DNA of 28,952 nucleotides, from NCBI GenBank assembly GCA_964446435.1, contig CAYUOS010000025.1:1-28952 (forward strand), in the 5' to 3' direction. Numbering within the stretch: the stretch's first letter is position 1; the number at the start of each line of letters is the position of its first letter. The stretch is from SLNP01 sp964446435 (lineage in GTDB: Bacteria > Bacteroidota > Bacteroidia > Bacteroidales > VadinHA17). The notes beneath the pieces were generated by a model, which saw only the letters and a program-made list of their open reading frames with translations, was not told the origin of the DNA and did no database searches. A program made the translations under genes and the position numbers. This document shows, in pieces, positions 7,628 through 16,649 of the stretch.

Positions 7628-10333
7628 TTATTTTCTTATCCAGACTATCGAGCTTGGCGATCTGTCACCCGGGTCACGAGGTTGGTTACGATTATTTCTT
7701 GCATAGTTGGGTATCGCCAGTAGCGGCGTTCCATCAGCCCATGTTCCCTTGATGGTAAGCACACCCGCGAGAAGGTCATCTCGCCATTCAGTGGTCAGCT
7801 GACCCTGACCAATCTGCTTGTTGATGTCGCCATTATCGACCGATTCAACATTGTAGACCAGCGGACCATACCTCATGGCAATCCTTCCCCTGTTATCAAC
7901 AATTCTCTCATCTGCGGTAATGGTCTGTACCTCCATCGGAAGAACCATCTCAACCATATCGCCTGCTTTCCAGTTCCTGCGTATCTCAGCATAACCGTCT
8001 ACTATAACCGGATTAATAATCTCGCCATTCACCTTCAGAGACCTCACACCCTTAACCTCAGGAACCGGATCATACAGAAGACTGGTCTTGCGATCGGGCA
8101 CCCTGACAAACAGGGTAAACTCCTTAGGTTCAGCCGGATTGACAGTTATCTCAATATTGCCGCTCCAGGGATAATCTGTCTTTTGAACCATCTCGATATC
8201 AGTACCCATGACATTCTCGACCTTGATCGTACTGCCAATGAAGAGATTTACATAGAGACCGTCAGGGCCCTTTAGGTATGTCCACGTGGGAACCATCAGT
8301 AATGTACGGGGTATATTGCCGACACAGCATGGGCATCCATGCCATGGATGACGATCCTGCCAGCTTGACAACGGATTGGTATAATAGAAATTCCTTCCGT
8401 CAAGGTCAAGCGACCCGAGAAGGGCATTATACATAGTCTCTTCGTATAAATCGACATACTTTGCATCATGGTACGCAATGTTCATCTTGTACTGGAAAAA
8501 GATAAGTCCGCAACTTGAGCAGGACTCACAATAGGAGTTATTTCTTAGCGAGTAGTTCGGACCAAAACCTTCTGATGTCTCACCGCTGCCAATGCCACCG
8601 GTCAGATAGTACTTCTTGTTAACAATATTGTTCCAGAGCGACATAACCGCACTCTGATAGTCAGTATCTCCTGTTTCGGCGGCGATATCAGCCATCCCTG
8701 AATAACTGTATACAGCTCTTACGGCATGTCCGACCGCCTCATACTGCTCCTGCACAGGAACATGACTCTGGCTGTACTCATTGCCACCGCTGCGGCTGTC
8801 AAGCAGGAACTTGCTCAGGGCAATGTATCTGTCACCCTTGCCATTACCCTCCATGTCATTCACAAACCGGCCGAAACGGACAAGTGCCTGTTCCATCTCC
8901 TGATGCTCATCCCACCATACAATCTTACCAGGACCGATATTATCTGCCCAGCAGTCAGCAAGCTTCTTGGCAGCATCATATAACCTCTTGTCGTTGCCAT
9001 CAGTCAGTGTATAGTGGTTAATGGCTGATTCTATGAAGTAACCGGCCACATATCCTTCATGGGCCGGTCTGTTGCGTGGCTCCCATCTCTCTCTCCAGCG
9101 TGCGGTATCGCGCAATGTAAATGCTGTATGAAGATAGCCGTCAGGATGCTGTGCTGCCAGAATTATCGGTATCCACTTTTCAAGTGCTTTCTTCATCATC
9201 TCCTGGGCGGCTATTATCTCCCTGTCGCCTTTGGGGTCGACCATAAGTGCAATACACATTGACTCAATCGTCTGATGCACCCATGCATTTGAAAAGACAT
9301 AACCCTTGTGTCTTCCGTGAGGCTCGCCCCGAAGAGCCTTGGCTGCTTCAATAAAGTTGTCAAGTCCACCGGGTCCCTGGGTGAGGTCATCTCTCTCAAT
9401 CTGAGCTATGCACCATGGTATCCAGTTAACGATCATCGACTTAATCCTGCTGTCCCAGAGCGGACTGTCAACACTGTAGTGCTTCGTGTAAACCACCTCA
9501 AGCCGTTCATCTCTGGGCGGATTATGCACCTTGACAAGGAGCTCAGAACTTGAGTTTGTCTTTCCTTCAGAAGCTGACAATGCCAGCACATAATCTCCGG
9601 TGGCAGAAAAGGTCGCAGTTGTTACAGCTTTGCTCCTGTCGGCAAAGGTCACCTTGCCGGGACCTGATACCTTAACCCATCTAAGCTTAACATCAGGTCG
9701 CACTGCCCTGAAAGTGCCTGAAAGATAGGTCTTGCCGTCAATCATCACATCACGGTCAACACCTGCAGCCACCACGGGTGGATGATCAGGCGATCCGGGA
9801 GCCTGTATAACCTTCCACTCCAGAAGGCCCATGCTAAACCTTGCAACAGAATCAATTTCGATTCTGAGTCTTGTAGTCTCAACCTCATCAAAGGTTGTAA
9901 CATTGAACATACCGCTCTCAACACCCAGCCCTGCCGGATTGCTGACCGGAATAAACTCCTCACCATCCCAGTATGTCACCCTGTAACTCTCAGGTAAAGC
10001 CAGGCTGTTCTCAAAATTCCACCAGAATAGTGATACCTCTCCTGTTCTGACAGGCTGCTGCCACTCATACTGCACCCAATGGGTCTGAAAGGTTTGCTGA
10101 CCGGGCTGGCCACCTCCCTGCTGTCCCATTCTCATGGGGCCAGTATTCATCGGGGTTTCACCATCATTCAGTGCATTGATCAGGCCTCCTGCCCTTGCCG
10201 AACCCGCAGGTCTGGCAACATAGGCAAGGTTCTTCTCCGCATCACCGGTAACGCCTGACTTGCCGCCACAACCTGATAACAATAACATTGCAATTGAGGC
10301 AAGCATCAAAAGTGAGAATCTAAATGCTTTCAT
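7628..10333 (-). CDS. DUF1680 (GH127/GH146-like) putative beta-L-arabinofuranosidase, lipoprotein with discoidin-like and Ig/PKD-like N-terminal domains
   Basis: This 901-residue lipoprotein has lipobox LLSGC (Cys22). Residues about 35-178 form a discoidin-like module (WVQYEW, YNVTTFDEV-type and GLLEWKV signatures) interrupted by a Gly/Gln-rich stretch at about 67-84. Residues 185-270 resemble a PKD/Ig-like domain (RWVKVSGPGKVTF). The DUF1680 catalytic region starts near 275. Key motifs are TGGIGSGETSEGFG with Glu588, CESCSSC with Glu603 and Cys605, and CPCCVGN with Cys669 and Cys670. By analogy with HypBA1, Glu603, Cys605, Cys669 and Cys670 would bind zinc, Cys669 would be the nucleophile and Glu588 the acid/base. 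It opens the second enzyme unit after a terminator. It is clearly a distant paralogue of the gene ending at 21926; whether it belongs to GH127, GH146 or another DUF1680 clan cannot be settled by eye. Confidence 0.88.
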   Translation of the reverse strand: MKAFRFSLLMLASIAMLLLSGCGGKSGVTGDAEKNLAYVARPAGSARAGGLINALNDGETPMNTGPMRMGQQGGGQPGQQTFQTHWVQYEWQQPVRTGEVSLFWWNFENSLALPESYRVTYWDGEEFIPVSNPAGLGVESGMFNVTTFDEVETTRLRIEIDSVARFSMGLLEWKVIQAPGSPDHPPVVAAGVDRDVMIDGKTYLSGTFRAVRPDVKLRWVKVSGPGKVTFADRSKAVTTATFSATGDYVLALSASEGKTNSSSELLVKVHNPPRDERLEVVYTKHYSVDSPLWDSRIKSMIVNWIPWCIAQIERDDLTQGPGGLDNFIEAAKALRGEPHGRHKGYVFSNAWVHQTIESMCIALMVDPKGDREIIAAQEMMKKALEKWIPIILAAQHPDGYLHTAFTLRDTARWRERWEPRNRPAHEGYVAGYFIESAINHYTLTDGNDKRLYDAAKKLADCWADNIGPGKIVWWDEHQEMEQALVRFGRFVNDMEGNGKGDRYIALSKFLLDSRSGGNEYSQSHVPVQEQYEAVGHAVRAVYSYSGMADIAAETGDTDYQSAVMSLWNNIVNKKYYLTGGIGSGETSEGFGPNYSLRNNSYCESCSSCGLIFFQYKMNIAYHDAKYVDLYEETMYNALLGSLDLDGRNFYYTNPLSSWQDRHPWHGCPCCVGNIPRTLLMVPTWTYLKGPDGLYVNLFIGSTIKVENVMGTDIEMVQKTDYPWSGNIEITVNPAEPKEFTLFVRVPDRKTSLLYDPVPEVKGVRSLKVNGEIINPVIVDGYAEIRRNWKAGDMVEMVLPMEVQTITADERIVDNRGRIAMRYGPLVYNVESVDNGDINKQIGQGQLTTEWRDDLLAGVLTIKGTWADGTPLLAIPNYARNNRNQPRDPGDRSPSSIVWIRK

Positions 10334-10392
10334 AATTATTTCGGTTAGGTTGAAATACTCTTAAGAGTTTGTTTTGAAATCTCCGCTGGCTG

Positions 10393-10427
10393 AAAAAAAT
10401 AAGGGGTTGCCGGTTAAGACAACCCCT
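10393..10427 (-). terminator. Rho-independent terminator after the surface lipoprotein gene
   Basis: On the minus strand an 8-bp stem (AGGGGTTG with CAACCCCT) closes a 10-base loop and is followed by TATTTTTTT. It lies about 40 bases past the stop of the DUF1735 lipoprotein and about 60 bases before the next gene. No operator-like motif or obvious promoter lies between, so read-through is likely needed to express the enzymes downstream. Confidence 0.88.
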
Positions 10428-10468
10428 CACCTTAAGGTCTTAATGTATGCTGTTAACTACCTCCACAT

Positions 10469-11827
10469 TTACCTTCTCCACTCGTTAACACCATCACGAA
10501 CCCTGTTTCTCCAGGTTAGCTTCGTATCTACAATCGTATAGAAGGTCTCTCCTTCATAATTAATCCTGTAGTTGAGATTATAGATGCTCTTGGCCTTGTC
10601 GAATACACAGGTACCGGCAGGCGCTACCTCCGAAATCTTCGACTGCTCGGGTGTTACAGCAGCCATGTTGCCCCATACCTTCCACTCAAGAATACCGCAA
10701 GACTGTGAGGTATTGATCATCCATACCCTGATCTTGTCGGTAAGAACCTCGTCAAATGTGGTAACATTATACATGTTCGGCACATTTGGATATCCGCTGT
10801 GATTAGGCACTTCAACCCAGTCCTGCAATGTAACATCCCAGTATTCAATATAGCTCGACGTGGGAATAAGAATACCTCCACCGTCGGTCCACCAGTAAAT
10901 CTCAGAACGGTCAATGTAATGCAGGTTGGTCCATGAATACTGTACCCATCTCCAGATATTGGCACTGTTCCAGTTTCCATACGCTCCTCCGGTCTTGTCG
11001 GTCGAACTGGTTGGATCAATACCATTCCTGATTGCAAGCAGGTTCTCCCATGAGCTTACAAATGAAGTGGTTACACTGCTTGCTGTCATGGCAAGGTTTA
11101 CCGGAACAGGATCGGCTACAGGCATCTTCTTCATCCAGACAGTATTGTTCGGGTTGACATTGTATTTAACCTCATAGTCAACACCAACATATAGCATTCC
11201 GTCAGCAAGAACAGTATCAAGAGCAACAGTGTTTGCCCTGATTACATTCGTGACGCTGCCTGCGTTAATTACACTTCCTGAGGCATTGAAAGTCTGGAAG
11301 GTAGCTACCTGATCATACCATCCTTCATAGTGATTGATATAACTGACCTGGAAGATTTTGGTGCTCTGAGGATCCAGAATTGAATCAGCAGATGTCTCAG
11401 TCAGCCTGAAAGGTATGGCATAGATCTTCTGAAGTGATTTAGGATCATTCACAAACTTTGCAGAATCGAGTGTTACAGTGATTCTTCCGATAAAGTTACC
11501 CTTCGGAATCGTGAATGTATTGGTGTTACTCAGGGTATAGTAGTCGGCCGGCATCAGCTCATAGGGAGTGCCTGCCAACAGCGTCGGATCGATTGTGAAT
11601 CTGACCCATCTGTCTTCCTTGTTCTCGAGGACTCCTGCAAGGTACACACCAATGTCAACCTTCAGACCCTCATCTTTTACCACGGTCCTGCCAAGCACAC
11701 CGGCTGTCGATGAGTTTCCGGTAACAGCCGAGAAGGCAACCGTAGTATACGGATAATCCAGCCTGAACTCATCGTAGCATCCTGCGAGCAGGCCGATCAT
11801 TATCATTGCTAATACTATCTTTTTCAT
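10469..11827 (-). CDS. DUF1735 plus discoidin-like surface glycan-binding lipoprotein (SusE position)
   Basis: This 452-residue lipoprotein has signal peptide MKKIVLAMIMIGLLAGC (Cys17). Residues 25-165 match the DUF1735/BT_3987-like N-terminal domain found in surface proteins of PULs (typical PIPKG-like turn, here TIPKGNFIG). Residues about 242-388 form a discoidin-like module with IWRWVQYSW, YNVTTFDEV and CGILEWKV, also present in two enzymes of this window. No catalytic motif is visible. Placed directly after susD2 (41-base gap), it most likely is the surface glycan-binding protein of this uptake system. An upstream in-frame ATG at 11875 would overlap susD2 and put a basic stretch before the signal peptide, so the ATG at 11827 was chosen. 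Confidence 0.85.
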   Translation of the reverse strand: MKKIVLAMIMIGLLAGCYDEFRLDYPYTTVAFSAVTGNSSTAGVLGRTVVKDEGLKVDIGVYLAGVLENKEDRWVRFTIDPTLLAGTPYELMPADYYTLSNTNTFTIPKGNFIGRITVTLDSAKFVNDPKSLQKIYAIPFRLTETSADSILDPQSTKIFQVSYINHYEGWYDQVATFQTFNASGSVINAGSVTNVIRANTVALDTVLADGMLYVGVDYEVKYNVNPNNTVWMKKMPVADPVPVNLAMTASSVTTSFVSSWENLLAIRNGIDPTSSTDKTGGAYGNWNSANIWRWVQYSWTNLHYIDRSEIYWWTDGGGILIPTSSYIEYWDVTLQDWVEVPNHSGYPNVPNMYNVTTFDEVLTDKIRVWMINTSQSCGILEWKVWGNMAAVTPEQSKISEVAPAGTCVFDKAKSIYNLNYRINYEGETFYTIVDTKLTWRNRVRDGVNEWRR

Positions 11828-11868
11828 ATCGCTCTTTTTTCTTTTTCTCATTTGAGTGCGCATTGTGG

Positions 11869-13575
11869 TTACCATCCTCTGTTCTGTTTCAGGTTACTCA
11901 TAATGAGCGTCTGGTCGTACGGAACGGGAACATATCTCATATAATCCTGGTAAATGTGGTTCTCAACATCCCTGTACTGGTATGTTAATGTGCCGGTTCC
12001 AGGATCCCTGGTTATCTGAACACCTCTTATGGTACGGTTCAGCGGCAAGTTAAGCCTTCTGATTGTCCAGAACCTGTCACCCTCAAAGGCAAGCTCAATA
12101 CGCCTTTCATTATGGATAAGTGCCCTGAAGGCATCCTTGCCGGCATCTCTCTGTTCAGCCAGATAGGCATCCTGATAGCCTGATGTTCCAGGATCAGAAT
12201 CTACAAATGTACCTGATCTTCCGCGTACTCTCTGCATAATCTGGAAGGCAGAGAAGCCCAGGGTTGCGTCAGCGGGACCGTAAGCCTCATTGGCCGCCTC
12301 GGCGAACATAAGGTAAAGCTCGGTCTTGTGCATGAATACAAAAGCCCTTTCAGCGCTTGTGGTGCTGCCTGGTGTAAGCCTTACTGTTGAGGCCAGAAGC
12401 TTCCGCATATAGTAACCTGTACGTGTACCCTGCCTGCTGATAACACCGGGGGCATCGTTGCCGCCATCATAGGTCTGTATCGTTACCGTATTGTAAACCA
12501 TTCCATTATGGAATACATTCAGTGGCATCCTGCGGTCACGGTTTGCATAGGGTGCAGCCGGATCATAGGTTGTACTGACAGACAATGGATACCCGTCAGC
12601 TGTTGGAAATGCATCAACAAGGTTCTGTGACGGGTTGCTTATGCCAGATCCGTACAGACTTGGTGGATAGTGAGAGTTCTCAAGCGCATTTGATGTAGCT
12701 GCAGGATATATCCATATCAGGTCAGTAGCACCAGCAGAAGTATACCATCCGTTGGCAGGATAGGCCTGAAGTGCTATGTTTCCTCCTGAAGCTACGATTG
12801 CAGCATGTGCTGCTCTCGCTGCTCTGTCCCACAGGTCAAAGTCTGAAGGTCCGTAAGCTGGACTCGCTGCCCAGAGGTACACTTTTGCCTTCAGGGTAAG
12901 TGCCGCAAGCCTGCTGGCACGACCCACGTTCATTACTCCTGTGTAGACATCCGATCCTGTGTATCGCAGCGGTAGTATTGAGGCTGCTGAATCGATGTCA
13001 AGTACAATCTGTGCCACGCACTCCTCATAGGTGTTCCTTGGCAGATTAAGCTCATCTCCCTGTTTCAGGACCTTCGTTACAATCGGGAAACCGAGTGCTT
13101 CCGTCGCTCCGTCGGGATAGCCGCCGTATGTGCGCAGAAGCAGCCACTGGTACCATGCCCTCAGGAAATAGGCCTCACCTATCCTGTATCTCTTGAGTGT
13201 TGCATTCCTTACTGGGTCTGTTACACTATAGCGCAGATCACGGCCATTCTCAAGAAATTCATTCAGATACCTTATGCTGGTATACCAGGTGTTCCACTGA
13301 CCTATTGGATTGCCTTCAAGTGTCCATCCACCCAGTGCAACCAAGTTGGTTCCGGGTGTATTTGGTACAGCATTGTCGGTATAGTACTCAAGTGCAAGAT
13401 CCCAGTTGGGATTCAGGTTCGTGTAAGCCCTGGTAAGCAAGCCTTCTCCATAGGTTGCATGGCTCCAGAGCTCATCATTGTTGAGGTCCTGTATTGGCCG
13501 CGTGTCAAGGTAATCACATGAAGCCAGGAGCAAGACCGAAACTAATATTGGAATTAAGTTTTTCATCGCTTTCAT
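11869..13575 (-). CDS. SusD-family outer-membrane glycan-binding lipoprotein (susD2)
   Basis: This 568-residue RagB/SusD protein has signal peptide and lipobox VLLLASC (Cys20). Features of the family are the helix-rich N-terminal part with TRAYTNLN and YFLRAWYQWLLLRTYGGYP, the FVFMHKTELYLMFAEAANEA segment, and the C-terminal RIELAFEGDRFWTIRRLNL followed by a final QNRGW. SusD proteins sit as a lid over the SusC barrel and deliver oligosaccharides to it. It starts 9 bases after susC2 and surely pairs with it. A second ATG three codons downstream (13566) is an alternative start. Ligand specificity cannot be predicted by eye; arabinose-containing glycans are inferred from the neighbours. Confidence 0.94.
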   Translation of the reverse strand: MKAMKNLIPILVSVLLLASCDYLDTRPIQDLNNDELWSHATYGEGLLTRAYTNLNPNWDLALEYYTDNAVPNTPGTNLVALGGWTLEGNPIGQWNTWYTSIRYLNEFLENGRDLRYSVTDPVRNATLKRYRIGEAYFLRAWYQWLLLRTYGGYPDGATEALGFPIVTKVLKQGDELNLPRNTYEECVAQIVLDIDSAASILPLRYTGSDVYTGVMNVGRASRLAALTLKAKVYLWAASPAYGPSDFDLWDRAARAAHAAIVASGGNIALQAYPANGWYTSAGATDLIWIYPAATSNALENSHYPPSLYGSGISNPSQNLVDAFPTADGYPLSVSTTYDPAAPYANRDRRMPLNVFHNGMVYNTVTIQTYDGGNDAPGVISRQGTRTGYYMRKLLASTVRLTPGSTTSAERAFVFMHKTELYLMFAEAANEAYGPADATLGFSAFQIMQRVRGRSGTFVDSDPGTSGYQDAYLAEQRDAGKDAFRALIHNERRIELAFEGDRFWTIRRLNLPLNRTIRGVQITRDPGTGTLTYQYRDVENHIYQDYMRYVPVPYDQTLIMSNLKQNRGW

Positions 13576-13584
13576 TTTTTTTAG

Positions 13585-16500
13585 TTAGAATCTTGCCGAA
13601 ACACCGAAAGTCATCGTCCTGAGCATCGGATATTTGGTTATCCCGGCATTCAGATCATCCGGCTCAACACTGTACTTGTTAAGCTCTGAGATAACAAACA
13701 GGTTGGTACCCCTTACAAAGACTTTCATGTCATCCATCTTCATTCTGAATGCAGTACGCATCGGTAGCGTGTAGCTTAGTTCCACATTCCTGAGCCTGAA
13801 GTATGCAGCATTCGCCAGCCAGAAAGTTGAGTTCTGAACGTTGTTCGAAGACTGGGTGGTCAGACGGGGCACATCATTTGTCTCAGGGAAGCGATTCAGC
13901 AGGAATTCTGAATAGTTCTGCTGCCTGCCGTTGATCCTGAAATAGCGATTCGATGAAAGCATCACCTGACCGTCGGCAATTCCCTGTCCGAGTGCAAAAA
14001 TATTGAACCCCTTGTATCCTGCCGACACATTGACACCGTAGAACAACCTCGGAGAGTGTGCACCGGTTGTATGGATGTCTGCTTCATCAATGAGGCCGTC
14101 ATTGTTATAGTCAACATACCTTATGTCTCCTGGCTTGAGTTCTCCCCATGTCTGATAAGCCGTATGGTTGTTAATCTCCGCTTGTGACTGGAACAATCCG
14201 TCAGCTTTGTACAGCCAGAAAAGATCCATATCCTTGCCGGCACGCTTACGGTACTCAGGCAATGCGGCCGGTTCGTCATAATCAACAAACTTTGCCCTCT
14301 GGTATGCGGCATTTACTCCGGCTGAATAGCTGAAATCTCCTGCCTTGCCGGAATACTGAAGCAATCCGTCAAATCCCCATCTCATATCCTTGCCGAAATT
14401 CACTGCAGGAAGGAAGGAACTGCTACCAAGGATGGCTGGAGTCGTCATTGCAAGGTTTGATATCTTGTCGTAGTAAAGGTTATTGAAATAGTTCACCTCG
14501 AACGAAAGTGCCTTCTCCAGCATTGTTCCCTGGAGGCCTACGTTAAAATAGCGCTTCTTAGGAAGGGTAAACTCCATGGTTCCCTGCTGAACAATATTGT
14601 AAATATTTACCGTTGAGCTGTAGTTGCCGGTATATCCTGTCCTCCAGGTACCAGCGCTCCTCCATAGGGTCTCATAAAGATAGAAAGAGTTGTATCCACT
14701 GAGTGAGAAGTCATTGACCCCCATTATACCGAATGAGCTGTAGAGTTTCAGGTAGTCTATCAAACCTCCCTGGTTCATGAACGACTCATTGCTGATTATC
14801 CATGCTGCACCTACTGTCGGGAACAGGAAGAACCTTTCGCCTTTTCTCATCTTCATGCTGCCGGTATATGCGAGATCAGCCTGCAGTACATACTTGCCTG
14901 CGTATGCATAGTTGACTGAGGTAACGAAATCCTGCATCTTCAATGGCTGGTAATCATCATCAACTGCCCTTATCTCGTCAAGACCCATGAAGTATACTGC
15001 GTTTGCGGTTAATGCGTGCTCATCCCTTGTCATGGTGTAGTTGAAACCTGATGAGAACGCAGTTCTGCGGTTCACGTAGTTGAAGCTGTTCGACATTGTT
15101 GCCACGATACTCTCAGGTGTTATGAGTACAGCCGTGTCAGCACCGCCGGATGTTGTCTGCAACCTGTACAGAGCAGCAGTTCCTCCCTTGTTGTTGGCCA
15201 TCATGTTGTATGCATCAATTGCAGCTGTCCCGACAAATGTCAGGCCGTCAAGCACATTGCCGAGATCGATCGTCAGACGTGCATTGTTCTGTGTATTGAT
15301 ATTGGTGTACTCGGCAAAACCTGTATAGAGGAACTCGTTGTCGAGGTTAAGAGGATACTCATCACTTCTGAGCATCTTGTCACCAAAATACATCCCGTGT
15401 GCATTTGACGGGTAGTTGGAGATGGTATTGAAATAGTTGAAAAATGTTGCTCCTGTACCCTGGTTTGCAAACCGCTGCTTCTCATATGAACCGAGAATGT
15501 TGACATCGAGTCTCATGAACTCATTCAGTTCTATGTCAGCCTTTCCCCTTAACTGGTAGAGGTTGCTCCTTAGTTTCTCTCCGATTGTCTCAAGACCGTT
15601 ATGGCCATGGTAGTGGAAGGCTGAAAAATATGACACCTTGCTGTCTCCACCCGAGAATGCCAGATCAGCCTTACGGAACGGAGCCGAATTGCCTACATAC
15701 CTGTCATAATAATTGATATTCGGATATCTCAACGGGTTTGAACCGTCACGATAGGCATTGAGGGCTGTCTGGGTATAGAGGGGCGATAACCCGTCATTTA
15801 CCAGTGCCTCATTGTAAAGAAGTGCATAGTTGTAGGCATCAAGATATTTCGGCAGAACCGTCGGAGTATGTAATCCGTATTCGGTTGAGAATGTTGCCCT
15901 GGGAGCGTAAGGTGTTCCTGTCTTGGTGGTAATCCATATCACGGGGTTCTCTCCCGTTATACCCAATTGTGATCTGCCTGGCAGGTCCTTAAGGATATCA
16001 ACTCTTTCAATCTCTGAGAGAGAAAGACCAACCGGATCCCTGAGTATGCCATCAATATATATTGTGGCAAGATTCCCCCTGACAGTCGCGTAAACAGATT
16101 CCTGACCAGGCACAAATGATGACTGGGTAACCAGCAGCCCGGGAAGGCGTCCCGAGAGTGCAGTAAGCATCGATCCTGTCGGAAATGAGGCAAGCTCATC
16201 ACCTGTTATGGTGGAGACTGCTCCGACATTTCTGTCGCTGCTAACCTGCATATAGGGCATAATTGACCGATTGACCGGAGACATCATTGTCTTCTTTTTC
16301 AGCACAACAGGCTCTATCCTCAGAATGCCAGCGCCTACGGGCACTATAGCTACATCGTAACCCTCAACCTCTATTGAGAGGTGATCCTGCAGATCCTGAG
16401 TCGCCTCAATCGAAAATGATCCGTCGGCAGAGGTTAAAACCCTTCCCTTGGCCCTGAATGACCTTACTACCGCATTCGCCATCGGTTCTCCCTGTTCGTT

Positions 16501-16623
16501 CAGAACCTGCGATGTTATTGTCTGTGTTGCTATTCTTCGTGCCTGCGCCTGGAGGTCAGCAAAGCTGTACAAACAGAACACGGCAGTAAGAATCAACAAT
16601 CCTATCAGCTTATTTTTTTTCAT
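13585..16623 (-). CDS. SusC-family TonB-dependent transporter with aberrant plug (susC2)
   Basis: This 1012-residue outer-membrane protein has a signal peptide ending near LQAQA (residue 28). A carboxypeptidase-regulatory-like domain follows (about 33-110), then a plug of about 124-235, then a beta barrel ending in RTMTFGVSARF. The barrel and paired SusD identify it as SusC-like. The plug is unusual. The expected TonB-box-like VVVGYG is absent, replaced by about 20 residues around SPVNRSIMPYMQ. The highly conserved LKDASATSIYGVRGANG-type segment reads LKDLPGRSQLGITGENPV (211-228), losing the Ala-Ser-Ala and Arg-Gly-Ala-Asn residues while keeping ITTKTG. The barrel looks intact, so it is not a pseudogene by reading frame. 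It may energise differently, rely on the STN-less N-terminal domain, or belong to a divergent SusC subfamily. It lies 26 bases after susD1. Confidence 0.92.
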   Translation of the reverse strand: MKKNKLIGLLILTAVFCLYSFADLQAQARRIATQTITSQVLNEQGEPMANAVVRSFRAKGRVLTSADGSFSIEATQDLQDHLSIEVEGYDVAIVPVGAGILRIEPVVLKKKTMMSPVNRSIMPYMQVSSDRNVGAVSTITGDELASFPTGSMLTALSGRLPGLLVTQSSFVPGQESVYATVRGNLATIYIDGILRDPVGLSLSEIERVDILKDLPGRSQLGITGENPVIWITTKTGTPYAPRATFSTEYGLHTPTVLPKYLDAYNYALLYNEALVNDGLSPLYTQTALNAYRDGSNPLRYPNINYYDRYVGNSAPFRKADLAFSGGDSKVSYFSAFHYHGHNGLETIGEKLRSNLYQLRGKADIELNEFMRLDVNILGSYEKQRFANQGTGATFFNYFNTISNYPSNAHGMYFGDKMLRSDEYPLNLDNEFLYTGFAEYTNINTQNNARLTIDLGNVLDGLTFVGTAAIDAYNMMANNKGGTAALYRLQTTSGGADTAVLITPESIVATMSNSFNYVNRRTAFSSGFNYTMTRDEHALTANAVYFMGLDEIRAVDDDYQPLKMQDFVTSVNYAYAGKYVLQADLAYTGSMKMRKGERFFLFPTVGAAWIISNESFMNQGGLIDYLKLYSSFGIMGVNDFSLSGYNSFYLYETLWRSAGTWRTGYTGNYSSTVNIYNIVQQGTMEFTLPKKRYFNVGLQGTMLEKALSFEVNYFNNLYYDKISNLAMTTPAILGSSSFLPAVNFGKDMRWGFDGLLQYSGKAGDFSYSAGVNAAYQRAKFVDYDEPAALPEYRKRAGKDMDLFWLYKADGLFQSQAEINNHTAYQTWGELKPGDIRYVDYNNDGLIDEADIHTTGAHSPRLFYGVNVSAGYKGFNIFALGQGIADGQVMLSSNRYFRINGRQQNYSEFLLNRFPETNDVPRLTTQSSNNVQNSTFWLANAAYFRLRNVELSYTLPMRTAFRMKMDDMKVFVRGTNLFVISELNKYSVEPDDLNAGITKYPMLRTMTFGVSARF

Positions 16624-16649
16624 AGCATTTCAAAATTTACCTTGTTTGA

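Noticed and set aside
11828..11875. Upstream ATG extending the DUF1735 lipoprotein by 16 residues
   Set aside because: It would overlap susD2 and place a run of basic residues before a complete lipoprotein signal peptide that has its own ATG.
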